A stretch of 43,280 bases of DNA from Clostridia bacterium (GCA_017463665.1 JAFTOT010000083.1:1-43280), one strand, 5' to 3'. Positions 9,203 to 17,512 are shown, numbered from the stretch's first letter. The notes: generated by a model not told the origin, from the letters alone. Numbers and translations: made by a program.

Positions 9203-9909
9203 TCATTTTAGCTTTGGATTCCACGGCAAAGGCGGCGGCGGTCGCTCTCTGCGACGGGGAAAAGCTGCCGGCAAAAGAGATGCACGACGACGGGAACACG
9301 CACAGTTGTACGCTACTACCGATGGTCGAGCGTCTGCTCGCGGCAAACTCGCTGACCGTGGACGATATTGATTTATTTGCCGCGAGTGCGGGGCCCGGAT
9401 CGTTCACCGGTGTGCGCATCGGCGCGGCGACCATAAAAGGGCTTGCCTTTGGCAGAAACAAACCCTGCGCAGCGGTGAGTGCGCTGCATGCACTGGCGTA
9501 TAATCTGCGCGGCAGTGACGGCGTCGTCTGTGCGCTGATGGATGCGCGGCGCGGGCAGTTTTACACGGCGCTTTTCCGTGTGGAAAACGGGAAAGTTGCC
9601 CGTTTGACGCCCGATGCTGCAAAAAGCGGTGCCGAAATTGCTGCAGAAGCGCGCGCCTATGGACATGTTACCCTGGTCGGCGACGGCGCGGAAGTCGCGC
9701 TGCCGTATTTCGAGGGCTGTGATGTTTCGCTTGCCCCTGCGGAGTGCCTGCTCGCCGACGGTGAGAGCGTGGCACTGTGCGCACTGGAGATGTACAATGC
9801 GGGACAGACCGTGAGCGACGCGGCATTTGCTCCGACCTATCTGCGTTTGCCGCAGGCGGAGCGCGAAAGACTGGAAAAAGAAAAACTGCAAAAAGAGGGA
9901 AGAGTTTGA
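9199..9909 (+). CDS. tsaB: tRNA threonylcarbamoyladenosine biosynthesis protein TsaB
   Basis: A 236-residue ASKHA-fold protein, normal length for TsaB. The N-terminal MIILALDSTAKAAAVALC and the motif AASAGPGSFTGVRIGAATIKG are characteristic. TsaB is the scaffold partner of TsaD in the t6A37 synthase complex and lacks TsaD's metal site. It starts inside an ATGA overlap with tsaE, so the two are coupled. A 10-bp hairpin starts at 9904, inside the end of the gene and overlapping its stop codon. Confidence 0.93.
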   Translation: MIILALDSTAKAAAVALCDGEKLPAKEMHDDGNTHSCTLLPMVERLLAANSLTVDDIDLFAASAGPGSFTGVRIGAATIKGLAFGRNKPCAAVSALHALAYNLRGSDGVVCALMDARRGQFYTALFRVENGKVARLTPDAAKSGAEIAAEARAYGHVTLVGDGAEVALPYFEGCDVSLAPAECLLADGESVALCALEMYNAGQTVSDAAFAPTYLRLPQAERERLEKEKLQKEGRV

Positions 9910-9984
9910 AAGATAAATCTTTCAAACGGCGATTTTTGTGCCTTTCGCGCCATAAGGCAGGCGCGAATTTCGGTATGACCGAAA
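9904..9984 (+). repeat. Cluster of three short hairpins downstream of tsaB
   Basis: Three consecutive inverted repeats. GTTTGAAAGA-TAAA-TCTTTCAAAC (9904-9927) overlaps the tsaB stop. TTCGCGCC-8-GGCGCGAA spans 9944-9967. TTTCGGT-ATG-ACCGAAA spans 9968-9984 and has a 3-base loop. The first is followed by only a weak T run (9933-9937), so termination would be inefficient. Their style resembles the triloop hairpins found elsewhere in the window. No ORF lies in this 117-base gap. Confidence 0.6.
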
Positions 9985-10026
9985 CCGGCAAAAACTCGCG
10001 CTTCACAGAAAGGAATAAACATAGCT

Positions 10027-10482
10027 ATGAAAATTTTCAACACTGTGATCATCGGCGCGGACAGCGCGGGATACCATCTCAAAGAGCAGATCAAGGAAAA
10101 GCTGCTCGCGGACGGCTACAACGTCGTGGATAAGGGAACCGACTCGGACGCTTCCTGCCACTACCCGATCTACGGCGGCGCGGTCGCCCGGGCGGTACAG
10201 GATGCGGAGAAGGACACCTGCGGTATTCTCGTCTGCGGCACGGGCGTCGGTATGAGCATGGTTGCCAACAAGTACAAGGGTATCCGCGCGGCGTGCTGCT
10301 CGGATACCTTTTCGGCGCGCATGACGCGTGCGCATAACGATGCGAACATCCTTTGCTTCGGTGCGCGTGTGGTCGGCTACGGTCTTGCGTGCGATCTGGT
10401 TGACGCGTTTCTTTCCACCGAGTTTGAGGGCGGTCGCCATCAGACGCGCGTGGATATGATCAGCGATATCGAAAACAAATAA
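10027..10482 (+). CDS. rpiB: RpiB/LacAB-family sugar-phosphate isomerase (probable ribose-5-phosphate isomerase B)
   Basis: A 151-residue protein of RpiB size. GADSAGYHLKEQ is the N-terminal phosphate/sugar-binding motif. GILVCGTGVGMSMVANK carries the catalytic cysteine. RAHNDANILCFGARV carries the conserved ring-opening histidine. These support interconversion of ribose-5-phosphate and ribulose-5-phosphate in the pentose phosphate pathway. LacA/LacB-type or allose-6-phosphate isomerases share the fold, so the exact sugar is not certain. It is the only RpiB-like gene here, which favours ribose. A ribosome binding site AAAGGA lies 12-17 bases upstream of the ATG. Confidence 0.88.
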   Translation: MKIFNTVIIGADSAGYHLKEQIKEKLLADGYNVVDKGTDSDASCHYPIYGGAVARAVQDAEKDTCGILVCGTGVGMSMVANKYKGIRAACCSDTFSARMTRAHNDANILCFGARVVGYGLACDLVDAFLSTEFEGGRHQTRVDMISDIENK

Positions 10483-10494
10483 AGAGGGGACACT

Positions 10495-11169
10495 ATGCAC
10501 AATATACCAACTATTTCGGAGCTGTACGATCTCAGTCACTCGATCGCGGGGGAATATCTTTCGCAGTTCACTTATCCCTGGGAAGCGCTGAAGGGGCTTA
10601 ATGCGTTTATCATTGAGCTCGGAAAGACGCTGCCTGCGGAGGAATACGACAATCCGAAGGAGAATGTCTGGATCGCTAAGGATGCCAAGGTGTTTGACAG
10701 CGCGTACATCGGCGCGCCCTGCATCATCGACCACGGCGCGGAGGTGCGCCACTGCGCGTTTATCCGCGGCGGTGCCATCATCGGAAAAAACTCCGTATTC
10801 GGCAACTCCTGCGAGATCAAAAATTCGATTATTTTCGACGATGCGCAGACGCCGCACTACAACTATGTCGGCGACTCCATCCTCGGCTGGCACTCGCACA
10901 TGGGTGCGGGCTCGATCACGTCCAATGTCAAGAGCGACCGCTCGAACATCGTGATCAAGTGCGGCAAGGAGACCGTCGAGACGGGTCGCTACAAGATCGG
11001 TGCGATGCTCGGCGACTATGTCGAGGTCGGCTGCAACAGCGTGCTCAACCCCGGCACCGTCATCGGCAAGCACACGAATGTGTATCCGCTTTCCTCGGTG
11101 CGCGGCGTGATCCTCCAAAACAGCATTTACAAGAGCGCAGACAATATCGTTCTCAAAGAAGAGAGGTAA
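10495..11169 (+). CDS. Stand-alone left-handed beta-helix (GlmU-C-like) acyl/nucleotidyl-transferase homologue
   Basis: A 224-residue protein. After about 50 residues of helical N-terminus (MHNIPTISELYDLS), a hexapeptide-repeat beta helix begins around IAKDAKVFDSAYIGAPCIID and continues through GGAIIGKNSVFGNSCEIKNS to NPGTVIGKHTNVYPL. The HMGAGSITSNVKSD segment resembles the acetyl-CoA-binding region of the GlmU C-terminal domain, but no uridylyltransferase domain is present. The ATG has GAGGGGA upstream. It lies 10 bases before glmM, with glmS next, so a role in amino-sugar or UDP-GlcNAc metabolism is inferred. It may be an acetyltransferase that supplies GlcNAc-1-P, or a regulator of that step. 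The activity is unproven. Confidence 0.7.
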   Translation: MHNIPTISELYDLSHSIAGEYLSQFTYPWEALKGLNAFIIELGKTLPAEEYDNPKENVWIAKDAKVFDSAYIGAPCIIDHGAEVRHCAFIRGGAIIGKNSVFGNSCEIKNSIIFDDAQTPHYNYVGDSILGWHSHMGAGSITSNVKSDRSNIVIKCGKETVETGRYKIGAMLGDYVEVGCNSVLNPGTVIGKHTNVYPLSSVRGVILQNSIYKSADNIVLKEER

Positions 11170-11179
11170 AGAAATACAT

Positions 11180-12550
11180 ATGGGCAGACTATTCGGAACA
11201 GACGGCATCCGCGGCGTTGCCAATGAGAAGCTTACGGTTGAGCTTGCGATCGCCACGGGCCGCGCGGTAGCCGCATCCCTCGGCATGGCGGGACGCGGAC
11301 GCAGCCGTACCAAAAAGATGATCCTGCTGGGCATGGATACCCGTATTTCCTCGGATATGCTTGCTTCGGCTATGGCGGCGGGTATCCTCTCGGTAGGATA
11401 TGATGTCGTCCAGCTCGGCGTGGTTCCCACGCCTGCGGTCGCATATCTCGTCCGCAAATACAAGGCGCGCGCCGGCATTATGATCTCGGCGTCGCACAAT
11501 CCGTATGAGTTCAACGGTATCAAGGTCTTCAACAGCGAGGGCTTTAAGCTTGCCGACGAGCTGGAGGAAAACGTAGAGTCGATGGTTCTCGGCGAAAAGC
11601 CGATGCCCGCGCCGGCGACCGGTGCCGCGATCGGCAAGCTGATCCCGAAGCCGGAAGCGCTCAAGGAATACATTGATTTTGTCGCATCGACGATCGAGGG
11701 AGACCTCAGCGGTCTTTCGGTTGCGTTTGACTGCGCAAACGGTTCTGCATCCGCAACGGCACAGACGCTGTTCTCGTCGCTCGGCGTGGACTGCCACATG
11801 CTCTCCGATGCACCCGACGGCACCAACATCAACACCGCCTGCGGCTCGACGCATCTGGAAAGCTTGATCGCCTATGTCAAGGCAAACAAACTGGATATCG
11901 GTATCGCTTTTGACGGCGACGCGGACAGAGTGCTCTGCGTGGACGGCAGCGGCGAGGTCGTGGACGGCGACCGCATCATGGCGATCCTCGCACTCGACAT
12001 GAAGGCGCGCGGCACGCTGCGCGGCAACACCGTGGTCGGCACGATCATGTCCAATTTCGGATTCATCAAGTTCTGCGAGCAGAACGGCATCCGTTTTGAG
12101 GCGACGAAGGTCGGCGACCGCTATGTGCTCGAGGAAATGCTGCTGGAGGATTACTGCTTCGGCGGTGAGCAATCGGGACACATTATTTTCAAGGACTATG
12201 CCACCACGGGTGACGGACAGCTCACCGCAGTGCAGCTGCTTGCGCATATCAAGCAGAGCGGCAAGAAGCTCTCCGAGCTGAAAGGCGTGATGGTCAAGTA
12301 TCCGCAGTGCATCGTCAACATTCGCACGACCGATGCGGCGAAGCTCGCGTTCTATACCGATGACGATGTCAAGGCGATCCTCGAAGAGGGCAAGCAGATG
12401 CTGGGCGAGACGGGCAGACTGGTCGTTCGTCCGTCGGGCACCGAGCCGCTCATCCGCGTGATGACCGAGGGTGAGGACGAGGCATTCACCGAGGCGATCG
12501 CAAAGCAGGTCGCCGAGCGCATCGAGGATAAGTTGAAGCAGTATTCGTAA
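11180..12550 (+). CDS. glmM: Phosphoglucosamine mutase GlmM
   Basis: A 456-residue alpha-D-phosphohexomutase. The N-terminal MGRLFGTDGIRGVAN is the GlmM hallmark. The phosphoserine loop is MISASHNPYEFNG, with the catalytic Ser in ISASHNP. The Mg-binding loop is DGDADRVL and the phosphate-binding loop near the C-terminus is RPSGTEPLIRV. It converts glucosamine-6-phosphate to glucosamine-1-phosphate for UDP-GlcNAc and peptidoglycan. It lies between the GlmU-C-like gene and glmS, which makes its substrate. An efficient terminator follows, but the glmS promoter overlaps that terminator. Confidence 0.96.
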   Translation: MGRLFGTDGIRGVANEKLTVELAIATGRAVAASLGMAGRGRSRTKKMILLGMDTRISSDMLASAMAAGILSVGYDVVQLGVVPTPAVAYLVRKYKARAGIMISASHNPYEFNGIKVFNSEGFKLADELEENVESMVLGEKPMPAPATGAAIGKLIPKPEALKEYIDFVASTIEGDLSGLSVAFDCANGSASATAQTLFSSLGVDCHMLSDAPDGTNINTACGSTHLESLIAYVKANKLDIGIAFDGDADRVLCVDGSGEVVDGDRIMAILALDMKARGTLRGNTVVGTIMSNFGFIKFCEQNGIRFEATKVGDRYVLEEMLLEDYCFGGEQSGHIIFKDYATTGDGQLTAVQLLAHIKQSGKKLSELKGVMVKYPQCIVNIRTTDAAKLAFYTDDDVKAILEEGKQMLGETGRLVVRPSGTEPLIRVMTEGEDEAFTEAIAKQVAERIEDKLKQYS

Positions 12551-12568
12551 AGCTGCATAAGATAAAAC

Positions 12569-12601
12569 CAAAGGCGCGGTGCGCCGCGCCTTTGACTTTT
12601 T
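12569..12601 (+). terminator. Intrinsic terminator after glmM
   Basis: An 11-bp GC-rich stem CAAAGGCGCGG (12569-12579) pairs with CCGCGCCTTTG (12584-12594) around a TGCG loop. TTTTT follows at 12597-12601. The bases of the T tail double as part of the glmS promoter. Confidence 0.9.
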
Positions 12602-12621
12602 AAAAACACGCTCAGTAAAAT
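12592..12621 (+). promoter_or_regulatory. Predicted glmS promoter overlapping the glmM terminator
   Basis: TTGACT (12592-12597), an 18-base spacer and TAAAAT (12616-12621). The -35 box lies at the base of the glmM terminator stem. The expected start near 12628 leaves only about 10 transcribed bases before the ribozyme cleavage site. Confidence 0.6.
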
Positions 12622-12637
12622 ACGCGTTTGCGTATTA

Positions 12638-12817
12638 GCGCCAGACCGCTTTGGCGGTTAACGAGGTTCGGGGAGAATCGAGACTTTTGGCGGATGCCCC
12701 GACGGCAGAACTGCTGCCGCATTTTCTTACAAAGCCGTGGTGTGAGCCGCGGACAAAGGAGAAAAAGCAGAATTTTTTAAGAAAAGAGACAGTCCGCGGG
12801 GGATGAGCGCCCGCCGG
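12638..12817 (+). ncRNA. glmS ribozyme-riboswitch (glucosamine-6-phosphate sensor)
   Basis: The core motifs of the glmS ribozyme are present in order. GCGCCAGACC (12638-12647) directly follows the scissile A. GGTTAACGAGG (12656-12666) matches the conserved GUUGACGAGG segment. GGGGAGAATCGA follows, then TTTGGCGGATGCCCC (12686-12700), which matches the conserved GGCGGAUGCC segment. Downstream pairing regions include a GCGGG/CCCGC hairpin (12795-12814). It lies directly upstream of glmS, the only known genomic context of this class. Family knowledge predicts cleavage between 12637 and 12638 with GlcN6P as the catalytic cofactor, which leads to mRNA decay when GlcN6P is abundant. The 3' boundary is approximate. 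Confidence 0.93.
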
Positions 12818-12835
12818 CTGTAATGTATAGTTACC

Positions 12836-14668
12836 ATGTGCGGAATCACAGGGTATGTCGGCGCGCGTGAAGCGTCGGAAGTCATTTTGCAAGGTCTGCA
12901 CACGCTGGAGTATCGCGGATACGATTCGGCGGGCATTGCGGCATTTGCAAACGGAAATCTTGCGGTCGTGAAGGCGGTCGGCAAGGTGCAGAACGTGGAG
13001 GAGAAGGTGAAAGCGCTCGGAACCTTGAACGGTGCACACTGCGGCATCGGTCACACCCGCTGGGCAACGCACGGCGCTCCCTCGGATATCAATTCCCATC
13101 CCCACGGCAATGAACGGATTCAGATCGTACATAACGGCATCATCGAAAACTACGCGCCCCTGCGCGCCATGCTGCAAAAGAACGGCTACACCTTTGTTTC
13201 CGAGACAGATACCGAGGTGGCGGCAAAGCTGATCGATTATCATTATGCCAACTGCCACGATCGCGCGGATGCGCTGATCGCGGCAATGCGCGACATTGTC
13301 GGCTCGTATGCGATCGCGGTGCTCTTTGCCGATTGCCCCGATACGCTGTACGCCATCCGCAAGGATAATCCGCTGATCGTCGGCGTCGGCGAGGGCGAGA
13401 GCTTTGTTGCATCGGATATTGCGGCGGTTCTGCGCTACACGAAAAACTATTATCAGCTCGGCGATCACCAGCTTGCCGTTGTGACAAAAGACCGCGTCAG
13501 CATTTTGGATATGGAAAAAACGCCTGTCGAGCACGAACTGCTCACCGCGACCTGGTCGATCGAGGCGGCGGAGCGCGGCGGCTATGCGCATTTTATGATC
13601 AAGGAGATAGGCGAGGAGCCCGAGGCGATCGAAAAGACGCTTCGCCCCCGCATCAAGGATATGCTCCCCTGCTTTGAGGAGGAGGGACTGGACGACAGCC
13701 GCCTTGCGGGCATCAAGAGCGTGACCTTTGTTGCCTGCGGCACGGCGATGCACGCGGGACTTGTCGGCAAGACCGTGATCGAAAAGCTCTGCCGCGTTCC
13801 CGTCAATGTCGAGATCGCGTCCGAGTTCCGCTACAACGATCCGATCTTAAACAAGGATGACCTTGTGGTCATTATTTCGCAGTCTGGCGAGACTGCCGAC
13901 TCGCTGGCGGCGCTCCGACTTGCAAAAGAGAAGGGCGCATATACGCTCGGCATCGTCAATGTCATCGGCTCGACCATCGCGCGCGAGGCGGATGACGTGA
14001 TCTACACATGGGCGGGCCCCGAGATCTCGGTTGCCTCCACCAAGGCATACACCGTGCAGATCTCGCTGCTCTATCTGCTTTCCATCCGCATGGCGCTTGC
14101 CATGGGCAAGCTGACGGAGGACGCGGCGCGCAGCTATACCCGCACGTTGTATGAGGATATGCCGCGCATTGTGCGCGAGGCGATCGCCCTCGAGGATGAG
14201 GTCGCCGAGGCGGCGGCATTGTTCTGCGACTACGAAGATCTTTTCTTCATCGGTCGCGGCATCGACTACCATCTGGCGATGGAAGGCTCGCTCAAGCTCA
14301 AGGAGATCTCCTACATCCACAGCGAGGCGTATGCCGCAGGTGAGCTTAAGCACGGCACGATCTCGCTGATTACCGAGGATATGCCCGTGATCGCGCTTGC
14401 CACGACTTCCCCGCTGTATGAAAAAATGATCAGCAACATCCGTGAAGTCAAGGCGCGCGGCGCCGAAGTCCTGCTGATCACCCGCGAGGGGGCAAAGGAC
14501 GCGGCAGACGAAGCGAAGAAGGTCATTTATCTGCCGAACTGCTCCGAGCTGTTCTCCGCGATCCCGCTGGCTACGATCTTGCAGCTGCTTGCCTACCACG
14601 TGGCGGCAAAGCGCGGCTGCGACATCGACAAGCCGAGAAACCTTGCTAAGAGTGTAACCGTAGAATAA
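12836..14668 (+). CDS. glmS: Glutamine-fructose-6-phosphate aminotransferase (isomerizing) GlmS
   Basis: A 610-residue enzyme, the standard GlmS size. MCGITGYVG at the N-terminus exposes the Cys nucleophile of the class II glutamine amidotransferase domain and fixes the start. Two SIS sugar-isomerase domains follow (ACGTAMHAG...SQSGETADS; FIGRGIDYHLAMEGSLKLKEIS). The C-terminus is RNLAKSVTVE, typical of the family. It makes glucosamine-6-phosphate from fructose-6-phosphate and glutamine, the entry step to UDP-GlcNAc. No convincing Shine-Dalgarno sequence lies in the 15 bases before the ATG. Expression is expected to be controlled by the upstream self-cleaving ribozyme. No terminator separates it from the next gene. 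Confidence 0.97.
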   Translation: MCGITGYVGAREASEVILQGLHTLEYRGYDSAGIAAFANGNLAVVKAVGKVQNVEEKVKALGTLNGAHCGIGHTRWATHGAPSDINSHPHGNERIQIVHNGIIENYAPLRAMLQKNGYTFVSETDTEVAAKLIDYHYANCHDRADALIAAMRDIVGSYAIAVLFADCPDTLYAIRKDNPLIVGVGEGESFVASDIAAVLRYTKNYYQLGDHQLAVVTKDRVSILDMEKTPVEHELLTATWSIEAAERGGYAHFMIKEIGEEPEAIEKTLRPRIKDMLPCFEEEGLDDSRLAGIKSVTFVACGTAMHAGLVGKTVIEKLCRVPVNVEIASEFRYNDPILNKDDLVVIISQSGETADSLAALRLAKEKGAYTLGIVNVIGSTIAREADDVIYTWAGPEISVASTKAYTVQISLLYLLSIRMALAMGKLTEDAARSYTRTLYEDMPRIVREAIALEDEVAEAAALFCDYEDLFFIGRGIDYHLAMEGSLKLKEISYIHSEAYAAGELKHGTISLITEDMPVIALATTSPLYEKMISNIREVKARGAEVLLITREGAKDAADEAKKVIYLPNCSELFSAIPLATILQLLAYHVAAKRGCDIDKPRNLAKSVTVE

Positions 14669-14696
14669 ATCGGTCGAAAAGACAATGGAGATGTTT

Positions 14697-15740
14697 ATGA
14701 AAACAGTTGAGTTTCAGAATCCGATCTGCCGTGGTGCGGATCCTTGGATGTTTATCTATGACGGATATTATTATCTTTGCTGCACGGCGGGCAGATGCCT
14801 GAAGGTATACCGTGCGAAGGATCCTACCAAGATCCATGACCCCGAACTTTCCGAAAATGTGATCGCATATGCCCCCGCAGAGGGGCATATGTTTTCTAAG
14901 AATCTGTGGTCGCCCGAAATCCACTATTTTGCCCCCGAGGATTTCGGTGCGGAGCATGCCGGCTGGTATATGTTCGTTGCCTGCGATGACGGGCAGAACG
15001 TCAATCACCGCATGTATGTGCTGAAAAGCGAGGATCCGCATTCGCCGTTTGCACCGTATGCAAATCCCGTTACCGGGGAGCGCTATGTGCCCGAAAAGGT
15101 CACATCGCCGACCGATGACAGCTTCAATACCGGTTGGTGCTGCGGACAGACGATCCTGCGCCATGGCGGTAAGATCTATGCCATGTGGGTGGACGAGGTC
15201 GGCAGACAGACCGAGGATTTTCACCAGCGCAACCGCATTGCGCAGCTCAAAAATCCGTATACCGCGTACAACACAAGTATCCTGATCCGCCCGACCGAGG
15301 ATTGGGAAATGCACGGCTACGGCATGGGCGCGGACGGCAAGATCCGCCCGAAGGTCGTCGAGGGCGGCACGGCGGTTTACGGCGACGACGGCGAAGTGTA
15401 CATCATCTATTCGGGCAGCGGATACTGGACGAAGTATTACGCGCTCGGACAGCTGACGCTCGGCGGAGATCCGCTGGTCTACGAGGACTGGAAGAAAGAA
15501 AAGGAGCCGATCTTTTCCATGTCGGACAAGGTGTTCGGCTGCGGACACGCTTCTTACTTTACCGATCCTGCGGGTGACCGCTTTATCTGCTACCATGCGT
15601 ATCTTTCCCCCGACCGAACGGGTGGGCGATATGTCTTCCTCGAGCGGTACCGCATCGAGGACGGCAAAGTTATCATCGGCGACGGCAGCGGAAAACCTGC
15701 CGATCCCGAAACGGTGCAGACGATCACGGCATGGATTTAA
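14697..15740 (+). CDS. Cytoplasmic GH43-family glycosidase (arabinosidase/xylosidase-like)
   Basis: A 347-residue five-bladed beta-propeller glycosidase without signal peptide. GH43-type acidic residues are visible in CRGADPWMF (candidate base), LWSPEIHYF and VVEGGTAVY (candidate acid), and GCGHASYF adds a conserved His. The same blocks occur in the three secreted genes downstream. I use the ATG at 14697 because GGAG (14687-14690) is 6 bases upstream; in-frame ATGs at 14685 and 14691 are less well placed. It starts 28 bases after glmS with no terminator between them. It probably hydrolyses short imported arabinose- or xylose-containing oligosaccharides. The linkage specificity cannot be read from the sequence. 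Confidence 0.82.
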   Translation: MKTVEFQNPICRGADPWMFIYDGYYYLCCTAGRCLKVYRAKDPTKIHDPELSENVIAYAPAEGHMFSKNLWSPEIHYFAPEDFGAEHAGWYMFVACDDGQNVNHRMYVLKSEDPHSPFAPYANPVTGERYVPEKVTSPTDDSFNTGWCCGQTILRHGGKIYAMWVDEVGRQTEDFHQRNRIAQLKNPYTAYNTSILIRPTEDWEMHGYGMGADGKIRPKVVEGGTAVYGDDGEVYIIYSGSGYWTKYYALGQLTLGGDPLVYEDWKKEKEPIFSMSDKVFGCGHASYFTDPAGDRFICYHAYLSPDRTGGRYVFLERYRIEDGKVIIGDGSGKPADPETVQTITAWI

Positions 15741-15844
15741 ACCTTTTGGTTCAAAAAACGGACTCAGAAAGCGTAGTTTTTGTATAGATTCACAATAGTT
15801 TTTCCTGTATAATAAAGATGATCTGATAAAAAGGGTGTATGCGG

Positions 15845-17512
15845 ATGAAAAAACTTTTTGTTTCGCTTTTTGTTTGGGCGATGCTGTGCGCATTGACGCT
15901 CGGTGCCTCCGCAGAGACGCTGAACAGCACGCAGGTACGCTCCAGCAACGCCGATCCGTGGCTGTTCACGGATGGGGAAAAGTACTATCTGACACAGACG
16001 GGCACCTCGCGCATCGCGGTGTTCGAGTCCTCGACGATAAGAGGTTTTGCTTCGAAAAGCCTGGTCAGTAACATTAAGTATACGGCGTACTACAACGGTG
16101 TTGTGTACGATCCGACGGTTATTGAGCTTTTCGGCGAGGGTGCGGCGATCAACGGTACATGGTCGCCCGAGATCCACTATTTCAGCGAAGAAGATTTCGG
16201 TGCGGAATACGCCGGTTGGTATATGTTTTTGGCACTGCGTCAGACGCTGTCCAATGCGTCGGGAGGTACAAGCTCCGCTATGGTGCGTCTGGTCGTACTG
16301 CGATCCATGGGCGACAGCCCTGCCGACACCTACGGTCACCCCGAGCTTGGCATAGAGAACTACTCGCAGCCGCTTTTGACCGAGGACGGCGAGATCTATG
16401 ACGAGTGGGGCTGCGGTCAGAGCATCCTGCGCATTTCCGAGGGACCGTACAAGGGCATTTATGCCACTTGGGTTGCCGAGGAGGGACGCGGCGGGTCGGG
16501 CGCAGACGGAAAGTTTTATCAAAAGCTCATGATCGCAAAGCTCGAAAATCCCTGGACGCTGGCAAGCGAACCCGCGATCATCACCACGCCTACGCAGGCG
16601 TGGGAATATAAAGGTTCTTCGGCAACGCATCCGCGCGTTGTGGAGGGCTGCACGGCGGTCTACGGAACGAACGGCGAGGTGTTCCTCACCTATTCGGGCA
16701 GCGGCTATTGGTCGGATTACGGTCTCGGACAGCTGACCTGGACAGGCGGCGATCCGCTGAAAACTTCCTCTTGGGTAAAGCTTCCCGATACGGCTTCGGG
16801 AAAGATCACGCTGACCAATCCGATTTTTACGGCTACGACCGCGGACAATTTGCGCGGTGCGGGACACGCATCGTTTATCCGCGATAAGGGCGGCAGCGGC
16901 TTCTTCTGCTACCACGCGTATCCGTATACGAACGGCACAAAGGCGAGTGCCAGAAGAGCCTATATCGAGCCCTATTACATTGACTATACCGCATGGAACG
17001 GCACCGCTTACGGTGTCATCCGTCTCGGCAGCGGCGTGGCGGCAAACACGGCTACGACGGTTACGTTTGCAAGCACGGGAGAAGCGCTCGGACAGGCGAC
17101 ACTGACCGCGAAATCCGGCAAAGGCATCACACTCCGGATGCGTGCTGCGAATGCGGACGGCTATATGATCTATCGCAGTACCGACGGCGAGATCTTTACC
17201 TATCTGACCACAGCGGACATGGCGGTGTATGTGGATTGCGACATTGCGGAGAACACCACCTATTATTACCGCGTGTATCCCTATCGCGCAGAGGAGATCG
17301 GCGCAGCATCTGCGGTCGTTTCGGCGAAGTATGCGGGTGTGTACACCTATGCGGACATTTTGCGCATTCTGCGGCATGCGGACGGCGACAGTTCGGCAAA
17401 GGTCTACCGCACGGATGACCGAGACAACAGCGGCAGTGTGGATGCCCGTGATGCTCTTTTGACACGACACCATATTTTGAACACGATCAAGGGAAAGGAG
17501 ACGCAAAAATGA
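15845..17512 (+). CDS. Secreted GH43-family glycosidase with Fn3-like and shortened dockerin domains
   Basis: A 555-residue secreted enzyme. The Sec signal peptide MKKLFVSLFVWAMLCALTL ends at ASA before ETLNS. The GH43 propeller (about residues 25-395) contains SSNADPWLF, GTWSPEIHYF, VVEGCTAVYG and GAGHASF. An Fn3-like module (GYMIYRSTDGEIFTYL...TYYYRVYPYRAEE) follows. The C-terminus has one complete dockerin-type calcium loop, DRDNSGSVDARD, after a lone helix YADILRILRH. I prefer the ATG at 15845, with AAGGG 9 bases upstream, over the ATG at 15839. A TATAAT at 15808-15813 may be a -10 box, but no clear -35 is seen. The TGA overlaps the next start by 3 bases. It probably degrades arabinan or arabinoxylan outside the cell. 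Confidence 0.83.
   Translation: MKKLFVSLFVWAMLCALTLGASAETLNSTQVRSSNADPWLFTDGEKYYLTQTGTSRIAVFESSTIRGFASKSLVSNIKYTAYYNGVVYDPTVIELFGEGAAINGTWSPEIHYFSEEDFGAEYAGWYMFLALRQTLSNASGGTSSAMVRLVVLRSMGDSPADTYGHPELGIENYSQPLLTEDGEIYDEWGCGQSILRISEGPYKGIYATWVAEEGRGGSGADGKFYQKLMIAKLENPWTLASEPAIITTPTQAWEYKGSSATHPRVVEGCTAVYGTNGEVFLTYSGSGYWSDYGLGQLTWTGGDPLKTSSWVKLPDTASGKITLTNPIFTATTADNLRGAGHASFIRDKGGSGFFCYHAYPYTNGTKASARRAYIEPYYIDYTAWNGTAYGVIRLGSGVAANTATTVTFASTGEALGQATLTAKSGKGITLRMRAANADGYMIYRSTDGEIFTYLTTADMAVYVDCDIAENTTYYYRVYPYRAEEIGAASAVVSAKYAGVYTYADILRILRHADGDSSAKVYRTDDRDNSGSVDARDALLTRHHILNTIKGKETQK

Noticed and set aside
10003..11835. 610-codon antisense ORF opposite rpiB, the beta-helix gene and glmM
   Set aside because: The complementary strand encodes three well-supported proteins. 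The antisense product resembles no family and spans their boundaries.
15808..15813. TATAAT as a confident promoter for the secreted GH43 genes
   Set aside because: No acceptable -35 hexamer occurs 16-18 bases upstream and the TG precedes it in the wrong register for an extended -10. It is mentioned only as a possibility in the gene entry.
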